From assembly GCA_025200525.1 (NCBI GenBank), contig CM045767.1, positions 116,744,021 through 116,808,020 on the forward strand: a DNA stretch of 64,000 bases, read 5' to 3'. Shown here piece by piece: positions 1-12,314 of the stretch (the first letter of the stretch is position 1; every line of letters begins with the position of its first letter). Under the pieces are notes generated by a model, which made no database searches, had not been told where the DNA came from, and was given only the letters and a program-made list of their open reading frames with translations. A program made the position numbers and the translations under genes. Origin of the DNA: Camellia lanceoleosa. Taxonomy: Eukaryota; Streptophyta; Magnoliopsida; Ericales; Theaceae.

Positions 1-1363
1 CCTTGAAGACCAGCAAACCAGCACCTCTTGGACCAAGTTTAGGTGCTCCTAAGCTCTGAAGAACAGCCCCAAGTCGCTGGAATGGAGCAAGGGTGCCTTG
101 TGCTATGAGTTGTAGGGGAAATGGCCCAAGAACAAGGTTGTTTGGAGGTGAAATGAGATAGATATGGAGAGAGGGGGTGGGATCTATATGTATATATCAG
201 ATATACACATATATCTGCTGGTTTTTTGTTCCAAGCCTCCAACCCTAGACAAAGGAGAAGAGAAGAGCTTATATAGGCCAAGTATAAGCTCTTAACTTAA
301 TGGCTAAGCAAATGGAAAGGGTCAAAGGGGCCAAGGGGGGGTGCAAGGCTTCTAGGAGAAGCTAATACAGCTGGCCAAGCTTCTCCAAGAAGCTTGGCCA
401 AAGGGTTCAAGCTTCTAGAAGCTTTAAGGGGTCAAAAGGCTCAAAAGGTTGCAAAGGGGTAAGTGATAGCTACGGGTCTCAGATGGCCGAGAGCCCTTCA
501 ACAAAGTTGAAGAGGGGCACAAAATAAGAAGCTTTTTAGTTTACGACCAAGCCCAAAGCAGCCCACAAGTACGCCTAAAGTACGGTGCAAAACAGGCCTA
601 AAAAGAGGTAAAGAGACAAGTGATAGATGGAGATGTCAAACAGTAAAAGGTCCTTAATCAAACATCAAAAGGACCTCAAAATATGACTATCTCAAGTTGG
701 TCAGGGCCCAAAATGCAAGATGAGGGTTCGGAGCCGAAACACGCATTCGGGGCCCCGAAAGTGGGTCATAGGCACCGGAATGGCATCTGACCACGAAGTG
801 GGTATCAAATGCCCTGAGGTTCCTTGTAATGATAAAACAAAGGTTCCCACCGAAAATGAACAAAAACCGATGCGAAATGAATGCTCGGGGCCTAAACCGC
901 GCGGTTCAAGGTCCCGAAAATGGGCTGCAGGCACCGAAAGTGGCGTACGGCCACGAAGTGGGTATCAAAGGCCCCAGTGTCCCTCGGAATGATAAAACAG
1001 AGGCACTTGCCAAAAACCGGAGAAATCAGAGATGGTTGGGCGGTCCCGAACCGAGGCACACGGCCTGACGGCTCCGAAAACCGGGAACCGGGCTCCGAAA
1101 TGGGAAAAATGGCCTGCGACCACAAAACGTAGCCTACGGCCACTGAGAGATGGTCTACGAGACCTCTCCCTCCCTTTGGGAAGAGAAAACAGAGAAAACG
1201 GAGCCTGGTTATGGCGAGACAAAGCACAAAAAGTCCTAAGTCAGGAGGCAAGGCTAAATGGCGGGGACTCGCAACCTCGTAAACGAGCACAATATGCAGC
1301 ATCACCAAGCGCTCAATTGATGACGTCTGAGTCTTAAGGTCGGTCAAAAATGGGGTGTCTCTG
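1..1363 (-). mobile_element. 3' LTR, partial (5' portion of the LTR in element sense)
   Basis: Matches 11637-12986. On the minus strand it begins at 1363, just downstream of the polypurine tract, and runs off the left window edge, so only about a third of the LTR is visible. The outermost bases read CTG where the other copy reads ACA, so the canonical TG start is mutated here. About the first 690 bases are nearly identical to the partner; 700-1080 is much more divergent. The reading frames at 720-1337 and 892-1506 are chance frames in GC-rich subrepeats. Confidence 0.8.
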
Positions 1364-1379
1364 ATTGCCCCTCTTTGAC
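1364..1379 (-). other. Polypurine tract of the first Tat-like element
   Basis: Minus strand reads GTCAAAGAGGGGCAAT directly before the LTR start. The same motif abuts the LTR of the second element at 14805-14820, which identifies it as the plus-strand priming tract and fixes the minus orientation. Confidence 0.75.
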
Positions 1380-1539
1380 AGAACTCGAAAGTCATAAGAA
1401 TGACGGGAGTGAATGTCAAAGCCCAGAGACGACCCATTTTTGACAAGGCCGAAGACTTAGACAAAGCAGACAAGATAGACAAAAATGTGCCCGGAGGCAG
1501 GGGCAAAATGCAAATGATATGCGGGAAGATTTTGATAAT

Positions 1540-2575
1540 TGGACTTATACGTTACGCGAAGCCGGTTTGTATGCAAAACAATGTAATGTACTAACAAGTA
1601 CAGGTGAGGTGCGCAAGATAGCGCGATAAAATGCACGTGCAATGCAAGTAAAAGTGCACAAAATAGTGCGATGCGCAAAATAGCGCGAATGAAACAATGT
1701 AATGCACAAATCGGTCGCGAAGAAAGCGCGAAAGTAAATTGCACGGCCATGCGCGACGTCAACAAATACAGTGTAATGGAATGCACAAGATAGTGCGAGT
1801 GAGATATAGCATGCAAGTGCACAAGATAGTGCGGCGCGAAGAGAGCGCGAGTGCACAAGACGGCGATGGAGGTCGCAAGATAGCGCGATGATGTGATGCA
1901 CAAAATAGTGCGATCGCGCTAAACGGTAGCGATGCGTTAAACAACGCGAGTCAAGATGCACAAGATAGTGCACAAGATAGTGCGATGCGCTAAATAGCGC
2001 GATGCATTAAACAAGCGAGTGCACAAGATAGTGCGATCTGAAAAACGGCACGATTAAAATGCAATGCACAAACAAGTGCAAATCGGGTGCGCAAGATAAG
2101 CGCGAGCAAATGTAATGCACAAAATAGTGCGATGCGTAAAATAAGCGCGAATGAAGTGTAATGCACAAAAGCAGGCGATCGCAAAATAAGCGCGAATAAA
2201 TGGATGCAAAATGCAAGTAAGGTGCACAAAATAGTGCGTCGCGCAAAAGAGCGCGAACGTGAACTCCACAAAACAGTGCGACGCGCAAAATAAGCGCGAA
2301 TGAGATGTAATGCAAAATGCGGTGAGATTGAGGTGCACAAAATAGCGCGATCGTTAGAACAGCGAGTGCACAAAAGGCAGTGCGATGGAGGTGCGCAAGA
2401 TAGCGCGATGATGTGATGCACAAAACAGTGCGATACGCTAAACAGTGCGAATGATGTGAAATGCACAAGATAGTGCGATACGCTAAACAGCGCGAGTGAT
2501 TTGAAATGCACAAGATAGTGCGATACGCTAAACAGCGCGAGTGATTTGAAATGCACAAGATAGTGCGATGAAATG
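1540..2575. repeat. Degenerate tandem array made of short inverted repeats
   Basis: About 1 kb of units of roughly 45 bp; the last three units (about 2440-2570) are nearly identical. Each unit carries two small inverted repeats, for example GCAC-AAGATA-GTGC and GCGCTA-AA-TAGCGC. Other units have GCGC-AAGATA-GCGC or GCGTT-AAAC-AACGC, so arms change together. Long minus-strand frames at 1457-2639 are by-products of periodicity. It lies between polypurine tract and gag in the non-coding 3' part of the element. Confidence 0.75.
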
Positions 2576-5500
2576 CATATTCTATGCAAGTATGGGGGCA
2601 TTTTCCATGCAATTTTGAAGGCAAGCATATTTTATGCAAGAATCATAACGATGCGCAGCACACATGCAACAACAGTGTATATGAAAGTTCATATTCTATG
2701 CAATAGGGGAGCATCAAATATGTACCCCGGTGTCTCCAATTTACCTCTCAGAGGGCTTTGCAACACACTCAGCTCGAAAAGGGTACACCCTGTTCATATC
2801 GGCAAGAGATAACATATGCTGCTGCTTTAATTGCCGTTCCGACTTGAAGCAGGCTTGCACTTGAGGTAGAGGCGCACTCATACTTCGGTAGCATTGACAA
2901 GCTTGAAGGGGTACATCCGGAGTACAATCATGGAATTTGCTGAAGGTGAAACACACTCAGATGCTTCGATTTTCCCTCTTTTCTTTTGCTTTGCAGTCTG
3001 GAACCTATATAGCTTCAGATAGCTCCTGATTTTACTATTCTCACACTTATCGGGGGTGAACCCTGCAGTTTTCGAAAGAACAAATTCCTTTTTTTTTTGC
3101 ACAAATGTGGAGAATGGCACAGCACTCTGAGCACACAACAAATCATTTTTGAAATTGAGGAAATGAGTTCTCGACCGAGTATTGAGCCTACAACTGAACA
3201 CAGCAAAGACGACCCAATAACGGAAAATAAAGGTAAACAACCTAAACACATCTATTGACACTTGAAACGACTCAAAACAAGAATCGAGACAAACAAAACA
3301 CAACGAAAGACTCAAATGCGCATAGGGAGCCTGTTTCACCGGGTATTATTTCCCACCCTTTCTCACTTGTGATTCTCACATCACTTGGCCCTCAAGCTCT
3401 GTTTTTCTGAAAAAGCCCTTTTCTCACTTTTTCTCTCAACGCACATCTCTCTATTCTTCAATCTCTCAATTTTTTATCCCTTCCCAGAGTGGTTGGTAGA
3501 TAGACAAGAAGTTGCGGGTTCTTGCCCCTAGCATTCTGCTAGATTCTTCTTCTTGTTCACAACAGTGAGTTTCTTCCACAGAGGGGTTGTGTTACAACTG
3601 GGTGTGTAGCAAATCTGCAGCTAACATCGGCTGATGATGCCCTGCTGGGGAGTTTGGACGTGGTTAGATCTGTCCAGATAAGGAAGTGGAACATCTTGAT
3701 CCATTCCAATTCGTGCTTCGCACTTGACTTGATATCTCGCTGCTTGGAGGGTGAGAGAGCTTTCAGCCCTTTGTTGTTGACTTCAATTGTGCCCCTTTTC
3801 TGGCAAGTAGAGTGCCCTTCTTGGCAAGTATGGGGAAAAGACAGGAAGCCTGACTCAACTGTGCCCTTGGTTCATCATTTTGACCGTTTTTTATTTTGCT
3901 TTCTACTAAAACAATTTTGACCAACATGAGAGTTAGATTAACATGCTTGTTCGATTTTTGTTTTGAAATCATGCAAGTCAGGCTATGAGCACTGAAAATT
4001 TTCCCTTTTTTGGGTCCAAGAAAATGGTCCAGTTTTGGAAAAAAAAATGGAATGATTTTTGAGAGAATAGTCAACCTCAGTAAAAATTCTCAAAAACTGT
4101 TTTTGCAGACGGCCACCGCTCAACAAGCAGGGAACCAACTCTTTGAGATGCACAACCTCGGACCCATAGCAATGGAAAATTGCCTTGTCTCGAAGGACCT
4201 TTGCAACTTAAAAGTTGCCCTTGTTTGAAATGACATTGCGGCGTTTTGAATGGCAGGAAAGTTGCCTTGTTTGAATGATGCATGAGACATTGTAGTCGAT
4301 CCTGGAGCGATGATTACACCCGATCTCTCGGATTCAGAGAAGGCAAAGATGATCTAAACCATTTCATGGACCCAATCGAATTTGAATTGTTTTTCGGCTG
4401 GACTTCAAAATGAAGTTGCCTACGTATCCCAAAGATGGGAATCAAGCCTTCGTAGTTCGGGGTTAAGGTACACTCGGGTATTTAACCTCTCCTTTATGCT
4501 CTAACTTTTGCCAAGGTGCCTCAAGTGTGTTTTCGACCTTGAGCTTCTTTTTCTTTTCTTTTCAATTCTTTTTCATTTTTTCTTTTTCTTCTTCTTTTAG
4601 GCTCTAACTTTTGCCAAGGCGCCCGATGCGGGTTTTCGACCTTGCGAGCTTCTTTTTCTTTTTCTTTTTTCTTTTTTTTGTATATATTTTTTTTTCTTTT
4701 GTATGTATTTTTTGCTTGCTCTAACTTTTGTCAGGTAGCCCTTAGGGTTTCACCCAATGAGCCTCTCAAAGGGTAAAAGTGTAATAAGTCCATGCCAAAT
4801 GGTTTTTGAGATTGAAGCCCTCAGATCCGGAGAGTGGTCATTGATTCAAGAAGAACTCATCTTGGCTCTTGCACATCGACATCTTTGCTCCGTAGTTTGA
4901 AGGGGGGCTTCTGATCTAGCTTTACAAGCTTCTCTTGAAAACACTTGAACTTCTTGATCGACTCTTTGCCCCTAGTTCGAGGGTTGCTTTGAATTTGGTC
5001 TCACAGCCTCACGTTGTAGTTAACCGTTGAACATTCCGAGTTTGAGTCCAAGGTTCGAAAATGAGGGTCGAGTCTCGGTGAGAGCGATCCTAGGTGCACA
5101 ATCTCAAGGCGATTCCACACATGTCTTCGCAGGACCGCATAAAACATTTTTGAAAGTTTTAAGAAAGCGACAAATCGTCATGGCGAAGACATGTAGGACC
5201 AATCTGGATCAAAGCTAGGGTCCTTCTCAGTACTCACACTAACAAGCATGATTTCATTCATTAAGGGCTTAGCACGCCTCTCTTTCTCTCAATTTGATCA
5301 AAGTTTTGCAAATCCCGAGGAATTCCTCCCTCTTTGTTTTCACCGCAGTGTTCAAAAAGGTTTTGAAAAACTTTGGTCATTACAATGACTTCAAGGCACA
5401 GAAAAAACAGAGTTCTTAGTCAAATACTGCCATCTCATTTAGAATTTCTGGCACAATTGGCACACGGCAGAAGCAAACACCAGAGTGTGAAAATCACTGC

Positions 5501-5800
5501 TGTTCCATTCAGAATCTGTTGGCACAACTAGCTCCCTGGCAGAAACAGACTCAAAACAAAATGAAAAGACAGACGCAAAACAAGCAAGTGATGTCCGAGG
5601 TAACACCCCCGAAATCACCCGACTCTGACAAAACAGGACTGACTCGATACAACAAGACAGACCCGACACAAAACGACAAGACTGACCCAATACCCAAGTC
5701 AGAAAGTATAAAACTAGCATTCAAAATGCTCAAAACAGTGCATGCCATACGCCATATCTGGAGTAAACTGAGTGCCGCCCACAGGTGGTTCATCCCCTGA
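2576..5800 (-). other. Non-coding internal region of the first Tat-like element
   Basis: No pol domain is readable on either strand. The block 3830-4740 is related to 18840-19640 in the second element: both have the AACATGAGAGTT segment, then CCTACGTATCCCAAAGAT (about 4420 and 19380), then CTCTAACTTTTGCC-type segments separated by T-rich runs. T-rich tracts lie at 4540-4720. The shared order shows both elements derive from one family of non-autonomous derivatives. I see no gene. Confidence 0.6.
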
Positions 5801-8023
5801 TCACATATTCGTACTATCCCCAAAGTTCACTGATCCAGTGGTGATGGACCTTGCAGGGTCTGGTGCGATGATGACCTTATTGTCAATTAGATCTTGTATT
5901 TCATGGCGAAGACGATAACAACTGTCAGTGACATGGCCGACTTGTTGATGGAAGGCGCAGTACTTGGCTGGATCATGAGAGGGAGGAAGTTTATTTGGCA
6001 ATGGCCGTAGTAGCTCGGGGGTTTGGTGCCCTTTCTAATCAAGACCCTCAAGGCGCCGATAGAGACATGTACGATGGGCGAACACTCTCTCGCCCCGAGG
6101 TGGGTATTTTTCCGTTTGTGGCTTTTCTTTGGATGCTTGGCAGAGGGATTAACTGTTGGCCGGGTTTCTTGGTCTCTTCCGAGAAACGGGATTAGGGTCG
6201 AAAAGGAACATTCTGGTACAAAGGCGCTTCTCGCTTGCCCTTGATTCAAATCTCATTCTCGAGTGGCGAAAGTGTTGTCCACAATTTTTGCAAAGAATCG
6301 TGAGTACTTCTTTGTTTAGCCCTCGGCTTTCAAAGCCTCAATGAACCGAAGATGTTCATGGGGACTCATGCTTTCCTGCCTTGTTCTTATCAACGCCTCC
6401 ACTTTGCTAAGAGATTGGCCTTCTCCCAATGCAGTCCCAAGGTTAAGAGCCTTTTGACATGAATTCCTAGTATGTGATGCGGTTGATGACGGAGCCAAAA
6501 CTCCAAAAGCGATCGCCACAGTTCTCGAAGATCTTCGATCATTCTCATCATTTCGAAGTAGTGGGTTCATGGGTTTGGGATGATTGGGGTTGATGCACCC
6601 ATCATGCATAAGTCCGTGCTCTGGAACGAACACCGCAGGCTTGGGCAGATGGGCTGGGGTGATGTATATGCTGGGGTCGTAAGGGATGGCCAATGTGTGG
6701 ATTAGATTGAGATGTGGATGAGGTATTTGGTCATTGGGGTCTGAAGGTGGTGCTATCGTTTGGTTGGCAACGAGATTTTGGTTCTCATAATGAGTAACAG
6801 CAGTGATGGTGCCATGACCTACATTGATGGTACATCTGAGACTTGGAAGGGTTATGTCTGGCCGGGAGTGGGTTTGAAAGGGGTTGGGGTTCTAGGAGTT
6901 CTAGGTGCCCTTCTTCTCATGACTTTTCAAAGCTTGAGAGAGACTCATGTAAAGAGGGTGGAATTTTCTGCTTGAAATTTGAGTTGAGGGGGTTGGTTTT
7001 TGGCCGTTGAGGGAGGTGATGATAGTGCCTTCTCCTGAGCATTTCGCAGCTGTGCTACCATCAATAGTAGCATTGGGACTGCGAGCAACATTCATCTTCA
7101 AAGGCTCATTATCTTCTGCAAAGATCCCTTGTTTGATGGCATCCTCGATTTGAACCCCCATTTCATGAAGGACTGGAAAGGTAAGCAGAGGTAGAATGAC
7201 CATCTTTGCGACAACTTGCCATGCAGATTCGAGCGATCATCTGATCGATCTTTGTCGGAAGGTTTTGTAGTCATCATTGAGGCCTTTGCCCTCCATCTCG
7301 CCACGAACTCGAAACCCTCCTTTGGCCCTTGGCGGGTGACTTCAAGATCACAGTGGTGACCTCAATCGTGTGTTGTAGGAGTATTGATCCTTTGAAGGCC
7401 TCGACCATCTCTTCCCAATTGCTTTCCAGAGTTCTCCAATTCGCATACCGGGTTGTGGCTATCCTGCATAAGGTTCGGCGAATAGTGACAATTTCGGCCG
7501 TGGTCAAACCCATTGGTCTCAAAATATCGAAAAAGTGGAGGTGCACCATTGGGTCTCGAGCCATCGAATCGATCGATATGTGGCATCTTGAACGATCCGT
7601 AATGTCACCATTGAGTCGGTATAACCATCCTCTATATCAGGAATAGAGTGGGCCCCCTGAGACTTCTTAAACAATTTCTCAAGCTTGCTCACTTTTAATG
7701 CTGTGGGGTCCGGCCCTATCGCAATGTCCGTATCTTCTCGACATTGGGTGCCTCCCAGTCTTTGGAGCTCTGCCAGGGAGAACTTGTTGTGAAGCGGATG
7801 CTCCGGTTTCGCTCTAGCCTAGCAATTGTCTCTGCTGTTGGGCTATGACCATGACTTGTTGCTTGGCGACCGCTTGATGAACAGCGTCTTGCTGCATGGC
7901 TTTCATACTATCCTGGAGTTGGCGCACCATCTCTTCCAGACTCGACATATTGCCCTGGTCTAACTGAGCAACCGGTATATCTGTGTCTGCAGTAGGCTTG
8001 GAACTCTCAACCTGACTCCTCAA
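5801..8023 (-). pseudogene. Decayed Ogre/Tat-type gag
   Basis: Gag would form the retrotransposon particle and bind its RNA. Reading from 8023 down: a Gln-rich coiled-coil-like start (8023-7814), the conserved gag core (7586-7274, in two frames, with a DPMVHL motif and later NWEEMVEAF), a segment reading HEMGVQIEDA (about 7170), a Pro-rich stretch (6693-6316), and a zinc-knuckle-like CAFHQQVGHVTDSC followed by RLRHEIQDLIDN (about 5960-5880), typical of Ogre-lineage gag. Pieces lie in different frames with several stops, so no full protein is possible. No protease or polymerase follows. The family call rests on recognised motifs rather than an alignment. Confidence 0.7.
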
Positions 8024-8814
8024 GGATCACTGATCTGGTAGCTGTTATACTGGTGGTCTATGTCTGACTGGCCCTCTCTGGCCGTGATTACCCTTGAACT
8101 GAGTCTCTGACCTGACAAAGTCTACCAACACAAATCCAAGGTACCCAGGGGATAGTGGAGCCTTCTGAAGCTATAGTTCCAGGACTACCTAGCAAAAGAG
8201 AAAACAGACAAAGATCTCAAATCAATTTCAGGAACGAATATGAGCAGAAATGAGATTCTATTATCGATCCTCGTTTCAAATCAACGCCCCAAATCAATCG
8301 ATACGCAGATATAATCGATTCTCAAAATATCGACATCGTGCCCGCAGTCGGATACCTAGACTCGCAAACTGGTATATGCATTCCCTGTAAAGATACACTC
8401 TAAAAGCACATAGCAGGTAAATGAGAGCCAATACACCCCTATGTTGGGGTAGGGTTTCCCTGTCCTATTTTGTCAGGAGCTAGGGTTTCACTACGCACGC
8501 ATCGGTTTCAAACAACCTAATATCGGATGAGCAACCTGTCCTAGTTTGGAATGGTCACTACGGATTTCGATATGCACTAGGTCGAATGGTCGAAAAGGGT
8601 GCCCCGGTAAAACCGGGGTTTGTGTTCTATCTTGGCAGAGCATAACCGGCCAATTTTATGGACATGCCTTGACAAGACAAGCCTCCAGCAAACCGCTCAG
8701 GAATAGCAGATGACCAACACGGTGTCCTAGGCGCACCAATGCACATGCAATGCAAAGAGATACATAAATGAAATCAAAACAGGATATCACGAGTTCGAGT
8801 CAAGCTCTCTAAAA
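8024..8814 (-). other. 5' untranslated leader between primer site and gag
   Basis: In element orientation this stretch follows the primer site and precedes the gag remains. No reading frame is supported. Tat/Ogre elements usually have a long leader here, sometimes with an extra reading frame; I could not recognise one. Confidence 0.5.
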
Positions 8815-8832
8815 TCCCCAGCAGAGTCGCCA
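8815..8832 (-). other. Primer binding site
   Basis: Minus strand reads TGGCGACTCTGCTGGGGA, five bases after the LTR end at 8838. It begins with TGG, complementary to a tRNA CCA end, and resembles the primer site reported for Ogre elements (usually assigned to tRNA-Arg; that assignment is from memory). It fixes the inner LTR boundary. Confidence 0.75.
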
Positions 8833-10453
8833 GAAATTGTAGCACATCCGCGAGGGACCTCGGCTACAGTTCGGACTCCCTTTGTGTCACGGTTCTAAAT
8901 CTGAACCAAAGAGTCCAAATCCGGCAAATCGTTTGAGAAAACAGATTTTGAAAAGTAGTGCCAAACATGGATCGCTTTGCGGATTCTGAGTCGCCACCTA
9001 AATATTTTTTAATTGGGAAATTTAGGAAACCCCGACTCGGTCAAGGCCACATGTCGTCATCACCAAAGTGGTCTTGGCTCGGGAGCTTGGTACAATCGGG
9101 AAGGTCGATTATGAGCACCCCTTTTCGCCGTCCGACCGGCCTCTACTAACCGTGATATCCGTTTTGAAAACTTTATGCGTTCTTATTCGGTTATTAGCCT
9201 AGAATTACTATGTGATCGCACAACACAAAAGTATAGGCTAGATCGCCTAACTTGAAATAAACATTGCATATCCGTTTATCTCGAAAAACGTGTTAGATTT
9301 TGCTACTGCAAGTAGGCTAAAATACTGTTCGACAAGTTATTCCAACTTAGGCAATCCAACCTCCACCCACAGGCATTCAAACAGTTTATCACATAAGCAC
9401 TTAGCGCATGGTAGACATCTTGTCATGTTAACATTCACGCATGCGACATGCTAAAGCATAAAACTTACATTGTACTCCGTACAAAACAATAAAGGTTAGC
9501 AAAGCATGCATGACCTAGTTCATGTTAAATGGCTAATGCATCACATACTGGTGCAATCTAAAATGCTTTCGGCTAACCTAAACATGGCACATGAGATGCA
9601 ACAACTATCACGTATTCAATTTGGAATTGAAAGTGCGATGCGATTTGCATGATGTGCCGAGTCGATGCATGTAAACAAATGCATGAATGCACACATGCAT
9701 TGCATAAGGTATGCTAAAATAAGTATGCCCTAACCTACCATCGAAAGCGGGTAAATAAAAGGGATAGAAAGAAATGGGGATTGGAAGACATACACCCACT
9801 CACGCACACTTATTACAATTACGCCCTCACACGGAGGGACCAAAATAATAATACAGTCCCAAAATAAATGAATAAATATTACAAATTCTAATTACTGGAT
9901 AAATAAATGTGAAATAAAAGGGGGCCACCTACGCCTCGAGATCTTGTGAATGATGCATGCTCGATGTCCGCCTTGCCCGGGAACCCGCACCATGCCACTG
10001 TTGCCTCTGTTTTTACTGCCCTATCTCTCCAAAAATTGCCAAAGTCCTGGGACATGCTCCTTACAAGCTGTAGATCATCACCGGCCGGATAGAATGCCCA
10101 CCGGCCATGTACAATAGTCACCGGCTGTCAATGATGTTATCGGCCACCTATACAGTGCCGGTCGGCACTCTATACTGCCGGTCGGCACAAAATTCCTGCA
10201 GAAGACAGTTTTGACAGCAACAGCAGACCAGCAGTGCAAGGCATAGGATTTCTAGGCAAATGTATGCATAGCCATTGCCTCCCATCATGAATAGGACTCA
10301 AGGAGACATGGCTCTTGGTTCTAGGGCTATCAATTATGCCCCTTTGGTGCATGATAGCCTAAGGAACCAAGGTTGCATTTTGATGTGAAAATGCATGCAA
10401 CACAAAAATGCTAACCAAGTCCCTATCATGACAATATCAAGGGCCTTAGTGAC

Positions 10454-10508
10454 ATGGGAATTGAGGTATGTTTTGTCACTTGGAGTACAAACACCCCTCA
10501 ATTCCCAT
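10454..10508. repeat. Inverted repeat (13 bp arms, 29 bp loop)
   Basis: ATGGGAATTGAGG at 10454-10466 is matched by its exact reverse complement at 10496-10508. First of several hairpins across this LTR. Confidence 0.8.
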
Positions 10509-10732
10509 ACTTGATTTGACACCCCAAACCAAGTGATGAAATGCCACTATGCAAACATGCAAACTAGGATGTTAGCAAATTAAATACCATACAACTAACA
10601 CATTAGTCATGCAAAATGCTAGAATGTAAAAAGAGGCTAGTGTGATACAAAAATGAGCTAAGTATGCAATGAGATCAACCAAGTATGCAACTAGCATGTG
10701 ATAAGCATATAATGATGGTCTTAACCACCATG

Positions 10733-10753
10733 GGGGAGGTCTCAAACCTCCCC
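10733..10753. repeat. Inverted repeat (8 bp arms, 5 bp loop)
   Basis: GGGGAGGT (10733-10740) pairs with ACCTCCCC (10746-10753) and is followed by CAAAA after one base. Same module type as the inverted repeats further right. Confidence 0.75.
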
Positions 10754-11344
10754 AAAAGCGATAACAAGAGTGCCCCAAAACATAGATAAAATGTTATGTA
10801 AGCATGCAGGTTGATGGGCCTAAAACTAAGGCAGCAATGAGGGCATCTAAATGCCATTAACATGGCCATACATGGCACGTGTTGGTCAACCAAAAAACAG
10901 AGATGCAACATGTAAAATACACCCAAGTCCCACACATGGCAGCCCCAAAACAAACCAAAAGCATAAGGCATACACTATGCACATTTCAAGGCCTAAAGGA
11001 CACACCCTTAAAGCATAAAAGAGATGACAAATCTGAGCATGTAAGCATAGCTTAGGGTCTGAAATAGCATGGAAGAGGGTTCCAAACCCTTGAAATCATA
11101 GAGGCAATGCATCCTACACATGCACCTACTTGAAGCATACAAGCTACAATGCAAAGGGGCTATACAAAGCATGCCAAGATTGACCCAAACAACCTAGGAC
11201 AGACCTTATACATGGAAAAACAAGCACATTTCCGGTTTATGACCAGCCACAAAAACAAAAGCAAGATAGGCTAATAAAGCATGCAAACTTACGGTAAATA
11301 GAAGAGATTACAAAGCAAGTGCATGATAGAGTTACCAAACATGG

Positions 11345-11378
11345 TTGAGCCCTTCTTCAATGTTGAAGAAGGGCTCAA
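11345..11378. repeat. Perfect inverted repeat, 16 bp arms with 2 bp loop
   Basis: TTGAGCCCTTCTTCAA (11345-11360), loop TG, then TTGAAGAAGGGCTCAA (11363-11378), followed by AATAAG. A transcript would form a very stable hairpin. Imperfect relatives with a GAGCCCTTCAAC arm lie near 490 and 12129 in the two LTR copies. Confidence 0.9.
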
Positions 11379-11504
11379 AATAAGCCTACTTACAGTTTAT
11401 TACATGCTCAAAAACAGATTATACATCAGCCAAATATTCTATGCAAGAAACATGGCATACAAGAGGATATTGAGATAGGTGCTATATCCAATCACCAACG
11501 GCAA

Positions 11505-11535
11505 GGGGTCCTCAATCAAACATGAAGAGGACCCC
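11505..11535. repeat. Inverted repeat (9 bp arms)
   Basis: GGGGTCCTC (11505-11513) and GAGGACCCC (11527-11535), followed by AAAAC. A sister module with different arms, AGGTCCTT / AAGGACCT, lies at 12286-12314; both share the loop segment AATCAAACATGA. Confidence 0.85.
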
Positions 11536-12285
11536 AAAACAAGACTATTTGAAGTTTGGGTCGGAGCTCAAAGTGCTTGCAAGCAAGGCTTAGATATGAA
11601 GCAAGAAAAGGCTAGAAAGGGGAAGATGAAGACTTACCCTTGTAGACCAGCAAACCAGCACCTCTTGGACCAAGTTTAGGTGCTCCTAAGCTCTGCAGAA
11701 CAGCCCCAAGTCGCTGGAATGGAGCAAGGGTGCCTTGTGCTATGAGTTGTAGGGGAAATGGCCCAAGAACAAGGTTGTTTGGAGGTGAAATGAGATAGAT
11801 ATGGAGAGAGGGGGTGGGATCTATATGTATATATCAGATATACACATATATCTGCTGGTTTTTTGTTCCAAGCCTCCAACCCTAGACAAAGGAGAAGAGA
11901 AGAGCTTATATAGGCCAAGTATAAGCTCTTAACTTAATGGCTAAGCAAATGGAAAGGGTCAAAGGGGCCAAGGGGGGGTGCAAGGCTTCTAGGAGAAGCT
12001 AATACAGCTGGCCAAGCTTCTCCAAGAAGCTTGGCCAAAGGGTTCAAGCTTCTAGAAGCTTTAAGGGGTCAAAAGGCTCAAAAGGTTGCAAAAGGGGTAA
12101 GTGATAGCTACGGGTCTCAGATGGCCGAGAGCCCTTCAACAAAGTTGGAGAGGGGCTCAAAATAAGAAACTTTGTAGTTTACGACCAAGCCCAAAACAGC
12201 CCACAAGTACGCCTAAAGTACCGTGCAAAACAGGCCTAAAAAGAGGTAAAGAGACAAGTGATAGATGGAGATGTCAAACAGTAAA

Positions 12286-12314
12286 AGGTCCTTAATCAAA
12301 CATGAAAAGGACCT
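12286..12314. repeat. Inverted repeat (8 bp arms), sister of 11505-11535
   Basis: AGGTCCTT (12286-12293) and AAGGACCT (12307-12314), followed by CAAAATA. The loop matches that of 11505-11535 while both arms differ and remain complementary. The homologous site in the left LTR is at about 647-677. Confidence 0.8.

Noticed and set aside
892..1506. 204-codon minus-strand frame
   Set aside because: It crosses the LTR end and polypurine tract and is not kept in the sister LTR copy at 12442-13018.
1457..2639. Minus-strand frames of 61-212 codons with repeated RTILCI/HYLVH-like motifs
   Set aside because: By-products of the hairpin array; two long frames overlap in the same DNA and resemble no protein.
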